A stretch of 64,000 bases of DNA from Physcomitrium patens (GCF_000002425.4 NC_037263.1:11968951-12032950), one strand, 5' to 3'. Counted from the first letter of the stretch, positions 45,179 through 58,959 are shown. A program made the numbers and translations. Notes: a model not told the origin generated them from the letters alone.

Positions 45179-48100
45179 ATGTCACGGTTCAAATCAGCTG
45201 CTGTGTCGTTCGTGACGTTCTTCTTCCTGATTCTGTGCAAGTGAGTTTTGCGATGCAATCCAGTCTGTCTAGAATTTCTTTGTCGAAGTTTTGGCTATGG
45301 TGCCGGCGGTTTACAGTAATGCCCGCAGTCGTCCCTCGACGCAGGTTATTTAGTTGGTAACGTGGAAATCTGATTTTTGTTATGGGGCTGGGCAGAGCTG
45401 AGGGAGCAGCTGCGCATGTGAAGTTGGCTGAAACACCACCGCGAGGATGGAACTCGTACAACTCATTTTCGTGGATCGTCTCAGAAGCAGAATTCCTCGA
45501 CAATGCTAAATTCGTCTCCCAAAATCTTCTCAAGTTCGGCTACGAGGTACTCTTGGGGCAACCTAATCTGCTTCCCTGCTGCGTTGCATTACTGCTGCGT
45601 CCGAGCATTCAAATGTCCCCGAACTGATAGGTTTGTTGACGATTGTGGGATTGAATGATCGCGCAGTATGTGGTGGTGGACTTCTTGTGGTACCGCAAAT
45701 TTGAATTGGGTGCATCAGTGTGGTCAGCCGGTCACGACGTGATCGACGAATGGGGTCGTCCAATTCCGGATCCCGGTCGCTGGCCGTCGTCTCGCGATGG
45801 TAGTGGCTTAGCTCGCGTTGCAGAACAAGTGCATGCTATGGGTTTGAAATTTGGGATTCATGTGATGCGGGGAATCAGCAGCGCTGCTGTGGAGGCGAAC
45901 ACTCCAATCTTGGGCGCCAAGGTGCAGCTCCTGACCTAATTTCTGGGAACACTGTAGGCTTTCCAATTCTGGGTGTGTAAAATTCATTGCAGTCACGACC
46001 AATTGATGTGTGTTTAACGGATGCACGGAGTATTTTGGTCAGGGCAGTCCGCACAATACGAGTAGGCGGCCATGGCTGGCTGCGGACATCGCAGTCCCGG
46101 GAACGGCGTGCAGATGGATGTCCTGCTGCTTCATGGGCGTGGACGCGACTTCTGAGGGAGGGCGCGCTTTCGTCAAATCTCTCTACGACCAATACGCATC
46201 ATGGAGCGTAGATTTTAGTAAGTCTTCAACCTCAACTATCAACTGGCCGTGAAGACTGTACGCAAAATACCGGTTGTTTGCACTTCATAAATAAACCGTT
46301 GATTACACCCCCAAGTTGTTATGAAATGATGCATTTTTGCCTGTGCAGTCAAGCACGATTGCGTCTTCGGTGTGGAGGACTTTCGCTTGAGCGAGATAGA
46401 ACTTGTAGCGAACAGCATTGCAGAAACTGGAAGGCCTATTGTGTACTCTCTGTCGCCGGGTGTGCAGGCATTCCCGGACATGGGCAGGGAGGTATCAAGC
46501 TTGGTCAACATGTATCGTGTGACTGGAGACGACTGGGACTTATGGTCGGACCTGAAGACGCATTTTGATGTTGCCAGGTGCGTCTACTCGATGTTACTAC
46601 TAGGCATGCGCAGCATTGACAGGCATTTGTCTCTCCTTGAGCTTTGTGTTGAGTATTTGATGAATTTCTCGATTATCTGGACAACAGAGACTTTGCAGCA
46701 GCAGGATTGATAGGAGCTACGAATGCACGAGGCCGTTCCTGGGCAGACCTGGATATGTTGCCGCTAGGATGGCTCACCGACCCTGGTAATTCCGCGCCTC
46801 AATAGGGAATTGTGAATAATCCGTCTTTGTGGTGCTATCTGGGGTTGGTTGATCATCTAGCGCTTTATGTGGAGTGGATTCAGAGATAATTACCTGTCGA
46901 AGCGAAATTTTTCAGGTGCTCCTGTTGGCCCTCATCGATGGTGCAATCTAACTCCAGCTGAACAGCGCACGCAAGTAAGTCTTACGTGCATTTTCGAACC
47001 CCTCCGCATATCTGGCCTTGCCATCGTTCTTTTCCAATTTTGGCGGGTATATTTGTTGAACTTTTGCACAGTATCTGTAAGACTTGAAGATTGATTCCAA
47101 TCAATAGGTCCCTTGTGTATCATCACCAGCCTCAACGTCCAGTGTTAAATCCTTGTCTGTAGGTGTCTCTTTGGGCGATAGCGAAAAGCCCCTTGATGTA
47201 CGGTGGGGACTTGCGGGCCATGGACAGTGCAACCCTGTCTTTGATCACGAATACTCGGATGCTGGAGATCAACGCTCATAGTGTGGGAAATCATGAGGTA
47301 CGCCGTCCACAGAACTTTCGGCGAATTGAGAAGTGGTGGCTGGAGTTCATCATTCGACGAGTTTGTTGGGTTTCAAAAGGATTTGGTGCAAAATTTCAAA
47401 GTTGAACGATTGTTCGCACGTTTCGCAGCTTCTGAGTAGGTCGCCTTCCCACTTTGGATTAAGTGAATGCAAGAACACCAGTCCACGGCGATGGTCACTC
47501 AGGCCTGGACCTCATTCCAAGCACGGCTATGAGGTCTGTTGGACTAGTGAGGCGCCGAGTAAGAAGATGTGGCGCCGGGGTGGGGATCCACTGCTTGAAT
47601 GCTTTAAGTGGACTCCCTTTACAAATGGGTCACAGGAAGTCACCACCTCTTCTAACCTTGGCTTCATTTCGTCACCCCGCGACCGAAGTGGATGTCTTGC
47701 TGCTGACGTCCTTGGAATTCCGAACAGCGACGTGCAGCAAGCAAGGATGTCTGAGAGTGCAGGATGTAGTCGTGGAGAACCAAATCAGGTCACACATCCG
47801 ATTTCGTTTGTTGAATGCTCTTCACCACGCCCTAATCTATCCTTAGTCAGGATATGCTGCCTCGAGTCTTGTCTTGCTTGCTGATGTCTAAGAACGCATG
47901 TGCACAGTTATGGCGATTGACACTTGACGGGGAACTTCGGAACGATTACACTGGTTTCTGTGCCTCTGTTGCCGACACCGCTGGGGAACGCATTTGGGTG
48001 GCAAGGCATCCTTCAGGTTTGACCTCGATATTTCAAGTGCCTTATCTTCAGAACTCGCGAGGACTTTTGAATGTGTGAAAGTTCAATTTTGAGGCCACCT

Positions 48101-48535
48101 GAGTTGCAGTGGTATTTATGAATAATGTTGGATTATACAGTGTGTGAATCTGGGTGTTTCTGTACTAACTGACTTCTGAATTGTTGATAATTTTGTTCAG
48201 ATAAGGTATTCTATGTGGTCTTCTTCAATTTGGATGCCAAGGAGGCCCAAATGTCAGTGGGTATTGATACAGTGGTCCGCAGATTCGTGCCGTCTCTCAA
48301 GTCAAGAACGGTTTTCTCTCGGTTTCACGAAATATTCCCTGATGCATGGTCGTATCTTGCTCAGATGTGGCGAAACCCTCCTAGACGTGGAGTAGTCGCA
48401 GAGAACACCTACTTGGTCTGCAAGGCTGTCGATTTGTGGGACGGACGTGATCTAGACGTGGTCGAGAAGTCTATCGGTGCTATTGTGGAAGCGCACGGTG
48501 CCGCTGCGTTTGCTCTCACTTGTGCAGGCCTCTGA
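45179..48535 (+). CDS. APSE: GH27 glycosidase, plant alpha-galactosidase / beta-L-arabinopyranosidase (APSE) type, 11 exons
   Basis: My exon model is 45179-45240, 45396-45546, 45667-45921, 46031-46217, 46349-46577, 46688-46785, 46916-46974, 47163-47297, 47429-47788, 47893-48016 and 48201-48535, with GT-AG at every intron and phases that all agree: 1,995 nt, 664 residues. Exon 1 encodes a signal peptide (MSRFKSAAVSFVTFFFLILC), so the enzyme is probably secreted. The TIM-barrel start is TPPRGWNSYNSF; the nucleophile Asp is about residue 222 (DFIKHDC) and the acid/base Asp about 279 (VTGDDWD). GPHRWCNL and WAIAKSPLMYGGDLR follow, then a C-terminal beta-sandwich-like part (FYVVFFNLDAKE). Layout and length resemble Arabidopsis At3g26380 (APSE), which acts on arabinogalactan-type sugars; the substrate here is inferred. 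The least certain joins are exon 4 (weak acceptor) and exons 8-9. Confidence 0.9.
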
Positions 48536-48989
48536 TCGACAAAGATGATCTCAAATATTGAAATCGTCTTTGAAACAAATGTAAGCAAAGTGCAACCTAT
48601 GAATCAACAAGGCTTCGAGTAACCCTTCATAGGATCTTTGTATCCGTGTGATTGAGATGTGCAATTTTGTTAGTTGCACTGGTGGATGTGTGATTGCTAT
48701 AATCCATTTCGGTTTCTGGTGCCATCTTTTGCTGCTGGAGCTTCGATAATTCTCGCCAAGCTTATCTTATTTGAAAATCCACATGAACTATGTGCTCGTT
48801 TTTGATAGCGTATGGACATGGTCGATTCCATTTCAAGCTGTTGTGGGACCGATCCTCAGGCAAAGAACTTGCTTTACACTAAAGATGATGCGGAAGATTC
48901 TTTCAACCATCATGGACCTCTAAATATTTCCTGCGCTCTGTGAACATTAATTCGCCCGAACCTTAATTCTATTTTAAAGACATAATAAA
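48536..48989 (+). other. 3' untranslated region of the GH27 gene, with AATAAA
   Basis: Balanced composition continues past the stop codon. AATAAA occurs at 48,984-48,989, followed by an A-run and then a change in composition. The true cleavage site cannot be fixed from sequence alone. Confidence 0.45.
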
Positions 48990-49766
48990 AAAAAAAATGT
49001 GACCATTGAATAGAAATGGTGTAATGGGTGAATGAACATTAGGGCAAATTGCTGTGGAGATGTAGCCGAATGCTCTAGATTTATTAAATCTAGAGTAGAG
49101 GGACTGAAACTGGCTTGATCCAGGGTGTGGTTATGGCCGTATCTGCTCAAAGTTGTGATCATAATCAATTGCGGTTGCACGTGTTGATTCGAATTGTTAA
49201 TATTTTTAAATCATTTTTTATTTTTTTATTATTAAGGTTTCAGGATAGGGGAGGTACATTGAAGTCGGCAAGAATTGTGAATTCAAGAAAAGAGAGAACT
49301 TGATAGCACTGAAAGCAAAGCAGTTCTACAGGGAGAGATTGAGTGCAATATTAATGCAAACCAAAAAAAAAGAAAAAAAAGATAAAGGACGTATTATCAA
49401 AACGTTTTGTAGAGCTTGGAGTCAACTGAAGATGTGTCAATTGATTGCTTAGAATCAACTAAGAGATATAGACGTGGGTGAAGACATTGTTTGTGATAAA
49501 ATGGAATATCTATCTAATTGTAGCAATTGTTTAATTTTATAGAGAAAAATCATACAAGTAGAAGTTTGAAACATAATTAGAATTATTTAATAGAAATAAA
49601 TAAATTCAAAAAAAACAAATAATTAAATAAGAGAATAAAAGAATAATTATATATTTATATACAAATACAAAAGACATGATTGATATTAGAATATGTACAT
49701 TTGAAAGATAAGACTCTAATTTTAACCTAAGAACTATATGAAATCTTAAAATTTTGGAAGAATTAG

Positions 49767-49801
<35 letters not shown>

Positions 49802-52800
49802 TTAGATTAACCTAAAAGGATTATTAAATAAATTTCTAAAAGTTGCCCAAAATATTATAGCCAATTTTAACCAAGTGGTAGAAACTAGCTATTTTAACAA
49901 AGATTTTTAGAGCAACAACTTTTCTTAGCCTTAAATTTAGGAAATGCTTAAAAAATTAAGATTCAAATAATTAATCCTATTATCTATATAAAAAAATTAA
50001 AAATAATTAATTTATAAAATTTTATTATTTAAATATAAATTCTTTTTGGAAACTAAGTATAGAATCAAAGATTATTGAAGACGAATTAAAATTAAATAAA
50101 AACAAATAAGAAGGTAATTCTCCACCAAAGCTAAATATGTCATTTTAGGAACATAAAAGGAAAAATCTTAAAATGATAGAAAATCATATAAGGAACATGG
50201 GCCAAAGAAGTTAAGCAATGTTGAGAGATCCATATTAGTTAAAAAAAGAAGAAAATATTTAAATATACAAAGAAAAATAAGATCACTTAATAGTTTTGGA
50301 AACAAATTAAAAAGATACAAGGAATTGATCAAAATAGACAAACCAAATGCTACAAATTTTGGTTTGTAAATTCAAAAGAAATTACACATAAGAAAACATC
50401 AAGTTAAGCCAAACATTTGGACAAGAAGTACTACTATTATTAAATTCAAACCAAAACCTAAAAGTAACCAACAATGTTTAAACAATACAAGCCTATATCA
50501 ACTTAATAGTCCAAAAATTATGGTATGACAAATATATAACAAACTTTGTATAAATGATAAAATAGACTACTATCTATTTAAAAAAGAAGATTTATAAAAA
50601 TTCATGCCAAAAATATATTTTAAAATAGAGGAAATTTAATTTATGTAACTTTGAATGAAAAACTTATGTTGAAAAAGAAACTATATTAGAAAAGCAAATA
50701 TTCAACTCAAGCAATTGTTGACAATCAAAGTTTTTTTCCCTAAGATAAATTTTTATCTAAATTCATGAAATTCCAAGCCTCAGAAAATGAAACCACATCT
50801 TGTTTATTTATAATACTTGAATCTCTTTTAGTATAAATTATCTTATAATAATAATTTCGTTTTTATATAAATTATTGTTAAAATGAGACATTAATACCAT
50901 GGTGTTATAACATCTCCCAAAAAATAAATGATAGAATAAAATAAAATAAAAAAACAATAAGTTGGTAATGTAATAAAATATATTAATTATAAAAAAGATA
51001 AAAAATCAATATAAAAAAATAAAAAGGCCATTGATAATAAATATTTCAAATCAAAAAGACTAAAAAGAAATTGGTACATTCTCAATTCTTAAAGGAAGGA
51101 AAATAAAGTGATTACAAGATATCTCAAGAGAAATTACCATAAGCCAATCAAAAAAGCTCAAAAGATTATTATATAGTTTATTGTAGTAATCAAAATAAAA
51201 GAAATGCTAATAATAATTTCTAATATTAATTAAAAGATAATAGATGCAAATATCTAACTATCCAAAGATATTAAGATAAGTGGCTAAAGAAGTTTTAAAT
51301 ATATGATAATAAAAAATACCAAAATAGTTTTTAAGTAATAATTTAGAAGCAAGCAAGCATTTAAATCTAATTTTATTATCAGTTTAGTCACCATCATTAC
51401 TACAAGAAGATAGAGGAGAATAGAATACAATATTAAAGGATACTAAAAATTCTTATACTTTTCATTTCTACCATGATGACAACTTGTAAGATCGAAGAGA
51501 TAATACCAACACTTAGCACTGTGCTCAAAAAAAATAAATCAATCAATTAATTGGCAAGAAGTACATGGGATTAAAGATATTACAAGGATTTACAAGGTGA
51601 TAGCCTTGAGTAAAAAAAAAAACATTATTGTGATAAAGGTCTAAAGAAGAAAAGACATGTCTATGGTAAGCTTTCTTTACAAACTAGCTAAAAAAACAAA
51701 AAGTACTAAAGTATGAATATTATTTGCAAGGCAAGATTTATTTGAAGCAAAAATAAATAAAAAATAAAAAAATATAACCACCCCCTACCAGTAAAACACA
51801 TCAATTGGGCATAGAGTGTCGACCAATAATCCAATAAATAAACATGAGAAATAGACAAATAACAATAGTTATTTAGAAATAGACTTATAATATAATAAAA
51901 AGAGATTCTAAATTGAAACGAGCCATGTCTCTTAGATCTTTGATAGAAATTAGAATATGAAAAACTACAAAAAAAGACATAAAAATTGTGGAAGATTGGT
52001 TAGAAACAAAGAAACATCATAGAACATATTGAAGACTAGTCTCTACATTAAAGACTACTTGATAGTAAAAAGATACCTAAAATACTCATATAAATTTAGA
52101 AAGGATGAATTAAGAGTCTTATGTAGATAAAAAAAAATTATATTTTAGTTAAGACTACTTTAACACTAATATAATTTAATCTTATTATATTTATAAAGAC
52201 AATACATTATTTAATTATCTCAATATTTAATTTTATGTTCAACTTTAAAATAAACAATCCAAAAACTTGGCTTTTAAAATAAATTTCAAATTCCCTAATA
52301 ATCTAATAGTGTGCAATTAAATGCAATGCATTTTAGTCTATACTCTTAGTGATGGAAATTTTCTAAAGGTAAAATTTTAACTTTTAAGATTCCAAAAGAA
52401 TTTTACAAAGAAAAAACAATCAATAGAGGTTTTAATAATATATATTATAAAAGAAAAGTAAAAGAGGCTCACAACAACCCACAAAATAATCTACAAAATT
52501 TATACTTATAACAAATTCTTGAGGTACTATAAAATAAATCATCTAAATTTGAAGAATAAAAAATTCAATACTAAAGACTAAAATTCCATCTTAGATGGAA
52601 GAAACATAGAGATATGTACTCTAAAATATTATTTAAAGATATTAAAAAGACACTTTAAGTCTTGTATTACTATATCTATAAAAATAGATAAAATTTATTA
52701 CTGTAGTTAAGAAAATTTTTAAAAGTCTTATCTAAAATATTATCATAAACTATATATAAGACAAAAATAATTTTTATTAGATTGATGGTTTGATCTAAAA

Positions 52801-52969
52801 TTCTAATAAAAATCTTTCTAAAGTCACTATATGAATTCATTTGTAGACTTATAAAACCTACTCCTTGTAAATAACTACAAAACATAATTGAAATATGGCA
52901 ATATACAAGCTCCAAGTCTTACTGGAGTTAAAATATGATTTTTAAGACCTATTAGAACTAATCATAAAG
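48990..52969. other. AT-rich intergenic DNA
   Basis: No supported gene. A perfect palindrome with 11-bp arms around one base lies at 49,073-49,095 (arm CTCTAGATTTA). A (TA)15 tract lies at 49,771-49,800. From about 51,400 on, the + strand may contain the decayed upstream part of the LINE described next, but the resemblance there is too weak to annotate. Confidence 0.5.
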
Positions 52970-53375
52970 ATTTATTTATCATAATGAATAGTACATTTAG
53001 TACAGAGACTTTTCTACAATCCATAGTTAGAGATAATGTAATTTTTTTACTAAAAAAAATTGTGAAATCTAGTACAAACTTATCACTTTTTTTAAACTCA
53101 TCTTATGAAATATATATATTTAAGCTTATAAAAAAAATTCCGAAAGAATCCTATAGACATTATTAATCTTATTCAAATTATTTTTCTTTCCTTAAGATAC
53201 ACTCATGATAACATATTATTAATATCAAAAATAATATTTTTGGCCAAAAAGTCCAAATAATCTTTTCTTTTGTTTAAATTATATCTTTTTAAATTCTATA
53301 ATCAAATATGTTGATATTTTTGGATTACTATAAAAAAATAATTTTTATAAATAATTTATATAAATATTATATATA

Positions 53376-53411
<36 letters not shown>

Positions 53412-54070
53412 TTATAGAATTAAAGCCAAAAATTGTATATGCAACAACTTCATCAAGAAATTTTATATCCAAAGAAGCACAAGACAAGAGTGTTTTCTTA
53501 TACCCTGCATCTTTTTAATTTCCAATTAAATTCTTAAGCTAGGAATAGAAGAACTAATCTAATCTAAAAGAGTTAGAGAAAATATAATATAAAGATATAA
53601 AGACCAAAGAAATCTAAGTCAATATGCAAATGATTCTATCTTAATTTTAAATAGTAATGAAGAATCCTTAATCAATATAGTTTTTATATTATATAGATTT
53701 AACCAAACTTCAAGGTTATAAATAATTAGAGTATATTATGAATATAATGGCAATAAAAAATCAAAATAAAAACATATCCTTTTCAAAAAATTATTTTAGC
53801 TTGGCTTAGGCAATAAGTAAGAAGTAAGTAAACTCCAATGTATTAGTTGGTATTTTTTACAAGCTAGAGATTTGAAATTTTTCTTAAGTTGCCTATAAAA
53901 GAAACTTAAGTATTGGTGTTGTCTATGGATTAATATTACAAAAAGAACTATCAAAGTAAATATTTTTTTCTTATCTTTACTATATTTATTTATTTTTATA
54001 TAAATTAGGTCTATCAAAGTAATTGAAAAGCTTAAAAAAATAACTATAAAATTTGTATGAAGTAGCATCT
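52970..54070 (+). mobile_element. Decayed L1-type LINE, reverse transcriptase region
   Basis: Translating + in changing frames shows L1-clade reverse transcriptase landmarks in order: DNILLISKIIFLAKKSK (about 53,210-53,260); the KLDFSKVYDKVSW-like block degraded to LYLFKFYNQICWYF (about 53,275-53,320); QRSTRQECFL, equivalent to the RQGCPLSP motif (about 53,470-53,500); SQYANDSILIL, equivalent to YADD (53,616-53,650); and a downstream KKLKYW segment (about 53,900). There are several stops and frame changes plus a (TA)n expansion near 53,380-53,409. A non-LTR retrotransposon remnant; the ends are not determined, and the poly(A) tail and target duplication were not found. Confidence 0.6.
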
Positions 54071-55212
54071 AAAGATTTATTAGATCTAAGATTACTAAAT
54101 AAATTTATTATTATAATAAAAATAAAAATAAATCTATGCATTATTAATTGAATGCTAAGGTTGTAAGAGTAGTTAAAACTACTAAATGTAAAACCAAGAA
54201 AAAAGAGATGAGTTTTTTTTTGTCTTATTTCAAATATACTCTTTAATTCTTATGTATATTTTTGGAACTTTAGTTTTAAAATTATGACATATTTTTTTAA
54301 TTTAGAAAAATAATTTTTAGAAACATATAATTAATATATAGTTTTATTTTATTTTTTATAAAATTTTATTTTTAATCCATACTTTTAATTTGATTATAAA
54401 TATTTATGGTTTAAATTAAGAGCTAAAATTTTAAAAAATCACATTTATTTGTTTAATATGGCATAAAGGCATGATTTTCAACAAATACAAAACAAAAGTA
54501 ATTGAAAATATTTCTTTATATTATACAATGTGTATGTCTAATATAGAAGAAAACATTCTTTAGATTTGTTTAGAGTGTATTCAAGCATAGAGACTATGGA
54601 ATTATGCCACTTTGTCTATTTATATGTTAGCCTTTGATCTATACAAATATAGGCCTTTTATGGTAGGAAGTATTTTTTTATGACTTTTTTTTTCTCAAAT
54701 TCAATGGTTTTGGGTAATTTGGACACTACTACAAGGAATATGCATCTGGATAATTCAAACACAAAAAAATGTCCTAATCTTTGAATTATAAATTTGGAAG
54801 TATTATTGAATAAGACAATTGATATATGCCAACATCTTATACTACATAAGAATGATGTGAGATAATATTTGTAAACACATACATAAAACATCCAAAACAA
54901 CTAGATGTTGCATTAAGTTGGTGAAACAAAGTGACCAAAAACATATTAAGCAGTAGAGAAAAAATAAAAATCCAATGTAACAACAAAAACTCCTTTTAGC
55001 AACCTTTGTCATACCCTGAATTGAGGTATAGTAAGCCAAACCTATAGTTTTTGTATCATACATTATGCTACAAAAACTCACCTTTCCAGTGACAATAGAA
55101 CCCAGATAGTTTATGTTCTTCCTACACTTTCATCAGCCAATGTTACAAGTACACCCTGTTGTTTCAAAAAAAAAATAAAAACCGACACATTCACGTTACA
55201 AATGTGTTCACA
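54071..55212. other. AT-rich intergenic DNA
   Basis: No supported feature. Short frames on the - strand near 54,660-55,080 are hydrophobic, AT-driven and match nothing I recognise. Confidence 0.5.
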
Positions 55213-56420
55213 TGCCAATGGGTTCTAACGTCGAAACCGGTTTGAATCACGCTCATGAAAATGGAAATCTGTTCGGCTATGAGGAATGAATTGGAGACTG
55301 TAAGAGCAGCTGATCAAGTAAATTTAATTAACTGGATTGGTTTTGGAGGCAACACATTCAATGAATATACTACAAAATATGGTCATCTGCACAATCTGAT
55401 GCGTTGCAATGCTGTATCTCAGACGCATCAAAGTGTGCGTCTCTCTATTTGGACCGACAACCACGGTATTGTCCAGTTTGCAACCTTAACCTGCTTTGGA
55501 TCAATCAAAGTCCATCGCTACACAACTTGATGCTGCAACACGTTTTGATTGCAGAGATGCCGGATTTTGGGTCATTCCCTCAATCTAGAAAATATTCGTC
55601 AAGTTCGGATGAGGAGGCTTAATATGGTTGTGGAGCACGTTGGCCAGATTCACCACCGCGAAGGAGATTCACCACGATTTCGGGAAGTCTGTAGAATTTT
55701 CTGGTTCTGCCGGCTCTACACCTGAAACCGTCGGTAGCAAACCAGTGAACAGCGCGATTAGAAAACTACAAAAAGGAAGAGACCAGGTAAGCCCTGGATC
55801 TGTGGTTTTTTTTTGCCGCCCACTATCTCGTTTGGACCTCGCTACTGTGTCTGTTGCTCAGCACGATCGCTTGCTAATTCCATCGCCGAACTGGTGAAAC
55901 ACTTCACGCCCAAATTCGAAACTCACAAAAATGTATTTGCTATTAATACTGTGTTGATTTTGAGTGGATTGCAATGTGTTGACCGGGTAAGATTTGCTTG
56001 TATTTGGTACAAGCGAGTGGACTTGGCCTTGCATCTCTGCTTTTGGACTTTGGCGAAGTGGTCTTCCGAGTGAAACCAACTAACGTTGCCAATTCATGAG
56101 CTCTAGAATCAAAACACCGCAACGCAACTCTTTGCCTGGCTGTGAAGATCCTCTGCAAAAGCTCATTTCTAGCGCTGAGATGCCCTGAATGTGACCCATT
56201 TGCAAACAAAGCCACTAAAGACAATATTGATGAGTGTGTAAACACAGTATTGATGAGCACATACAGAAAAGAAAAGGTGCTCAATGTCAAGTGCCCAATA
56301 GATGTGCAGTGCAATTTTAAAAAGAAACTAATGTGTCATAAACAAAAACAAAAAGCAACACGTAATCTGGAGACCATTATTCTTAGCATTGTGGGTGTGT
56401 GTGTAATGAGCAGCCAGTAG
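55213..56420 (+). pseudogene. Gene-like island of unknown identity
   Basis: Base composition rises sharply here compared with both flanks. On + one frame (about 55,390-55,622) reads CCISDASKCASLYLDRQPRYCPVC, in pieces reminiscent of a RING- or zinc-ribbon-type C-terminal half, ending SSSSDEEA and a stop. A second block (about 55,628-55,786) ends at a good donor (CAG/GTAAGC). A third (about 55,861-55,986) follows a good acceptor (TGTTGCTCAG), reads ELVKHFTPKFETHKNVFAI and ends at another GTAAGA donor. The phases of these blocks do not agree in any join I tried, so this may be a broken gene, or a real gene whose exons I have not placed correctly. I do not recognise the protein. Confidence 0.3.
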
Positions 56421-56837
56421 CATTCAATTAAGGGCACAAACTCGGCACAGTAATAAAACTGTATATTGATTTAAGGACGTTGAACTAACATATGTAATGA
56501 ATGCATGAAATCCTGAACTAGATGATTTGATCTTAAAAACAGGTCACAAATTACTGACCATGTTCTTTTAATAGTTCCAAATCAGATTTGGTTTGCAAAC
56601 ACCAATTTGTGATAGCTTCATAAAGTATCGCAAATTGGTGTTTTGAAGTAGGCTCAATAAAATCAAGGTTTTGACTTGTGGATTGTTTATTTTTTCAATT
56701 ATATAAAAAAGAAAATTCTAATACTTTGTTGTATTTTTTATTTTTTATTTTTTTACATGGTTTTGTAATTCAAATGATACTAACTTGAAAAAATGACAAA
56801 ATTGGTCATTTTTACAAAAGCAAATCTAAAAATGAAT

Positions 56838-56879
<42 letters not shown>

Positions 56880-58955
56880 CATATAAATCAATAACCTCTA
56901 TCTTAAAATCATAACCTGAAATGATTAAAATTACATCAATGGCACATTTTAAATATGTATGTATGAATGTATTTATATGTAAACATAACCCTTTTTTTTA
57001 AAGACGTCTTATCTAGAAGTATATCAACTTTATATAAAACAAAATAAAAGAATTGAAGTTTATTTGCAAAATTCAGTGATTGATTAAATTTCAACTAATA
57101 GAGAATAAGTATAAGCTTTAGTCAATTCTCTTATTGACTAAACTTCAATTGTGATTTATATATATATATATATATATATATTTGAAATTTTTATGAAAAA
57201 TTATAATATTACATGATAATACATGTAAAAGATGTATTACTGATATGAAAATAATAGTATAATTTTAAAGCATTTTATAGGCTTAAAGACTCTTCTACAA
57301 AAAGGAAAAATGAATGTACAAGTTTGTCTTTGGCTCCAAAAACAAATTGCTATTTTCTTAATTGTTTGTTGTTATGACCAATTAAAAATGTGCTTGCAAT
57401 CTTTTGTTGATGTTTGAACACAATGCTAATAATATTTTCTAATTTGTAATTACTAAATATTATTCTTTGATACTCTTATAATCATATGTTTTCTTTGAAT
57501 AATATGGGATGGATTGACAATATCATATTTGTTTGCATATTGAAAGTTAAAAGCCATCATTGTAAATAAGAATAACACTTACTTGACAATGGATCAAACA
57601 TTCACAAATGAATGCTGTACTTTTTTTAAAAGGTATTATGAAATTTGAATGAAGGATATATTCTATGTAAACTAAGACCATTAAGGTTTATTTTTTCAAT
57701 TCTAGAATTTTTTGCATTTGTCTCACAAAACTATTTTCTTATATATATATGTTGCATGTGGCTCTATTTTTAAATACTTATTTCATATATACATATATAC
57801 ATATATAAAATATTGATAATATTTTTGTTTCTTGCTTACAAAAAACACCATATGAATTTGAGGAATAAATAGTCCATATCTAGGAAGTATTTGTTAACAA
57901 ATGTAACAAACTTAATATCACCTTTAACATGCATGTAATTGTAAGACAAGACTTAATCATTTGAAGTGTCTTGTGATCATGGAGCAACAAAAGTTTCAGT
58001 TGTAGTTGGAATTTTTGAAAGCATTGCAAAGTTACAATCACAAAATTGAAGCATTCCCTTTCATCTTTGATAGGTTGATATTATATAGATCATGATTTAT
58101 AACATTTATTTAGAATGGTGAAATTTCAACTCATTATTATGATATCCTTCAGTTTTGAATCTTCCAATCAGTGTCATACCACACCAAACAAACATTTACA
58201 TTTTCACTTAAAATACAGACAATAATGTATAACAATTCTTAAGGAAAATACGAATTTTCAAAATAATCAATCAGAGATAGATGTGGTAGGTATTTTCTAA
58301 AGTAAAGGCTGATCATGTAAATGTTGTGCGTTCTAAGAAAGAGTTAAATAACAAGTGGACCACCAGCCATGCAAAACTGCTAGTAGAACTTGCATTTGAA
58401 TTTCATGAATTAACGAGAGACTAGACTACTCTCAATCCACAACAAGATAATGGCGTAAGACAATGCATCACATGTCCGCGAGCAGCATGACAAGGTAGAG
58501 CAATTCCTTCTCAGCTACTGTATTACTGCAAAGCTCTGATTCGTTTTGGCCTTTCATCTTCTAATTACAAGACCAAAAACAAAAGATACAGATGTAACAC
58601 ATTGCTTCAGGCCACATATAAAAGCATCTAGTTGATTGAAATGTGGCAAGCTTAGATATACCCTTTTGTGGATGTTTCTGCCCTAACTTCTGCTACAAAT
58701 CACCATGAAGAGACTGGACCATGCAAAAGAAGAAAAGGTGAAAAAGGTTTAAAAAATTCTTCTCTTTTGTTCTTCTATTGACAAAAATTGCAAACGTTGT
58801 TCCAAAGACACCAAAACTGGGCTCAGAGTTCAAATCTTGGGCAAGATTGAAACCTGCACTGAAAACCGAAAACTAAGGTGGGCATTGTTACTATGATGTT
58901 CTCACCTTGGAAGCTGAAGGAAGGTCCGCCAAGTGGAAGGGAATATGAAATCTAG
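56421..58955. other. AT-rich intergenic DNA with TA microsatellites
   Basis: No supported gene. (TA)n tracts lie at 56,840-56,875 and 57,157-57,180, with a shorter TA-rich run near 57,740-57,810. The stretch 58,300-58,950 is less AT-rich but has no recognisable coding frame. Confidence 0.5.
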
Positions 58956-58959
58956 GCGT

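Noticed and set aside
45382-45546. ATG at 45,382 as the start of the GH27 gene
   Set aside because: The upstream exon at 45,179-45,240 supplies a classic signal peptide, a GTGAGT donor and a phase matching the acceptor at 45,395, giving the secreted form expected of the family.
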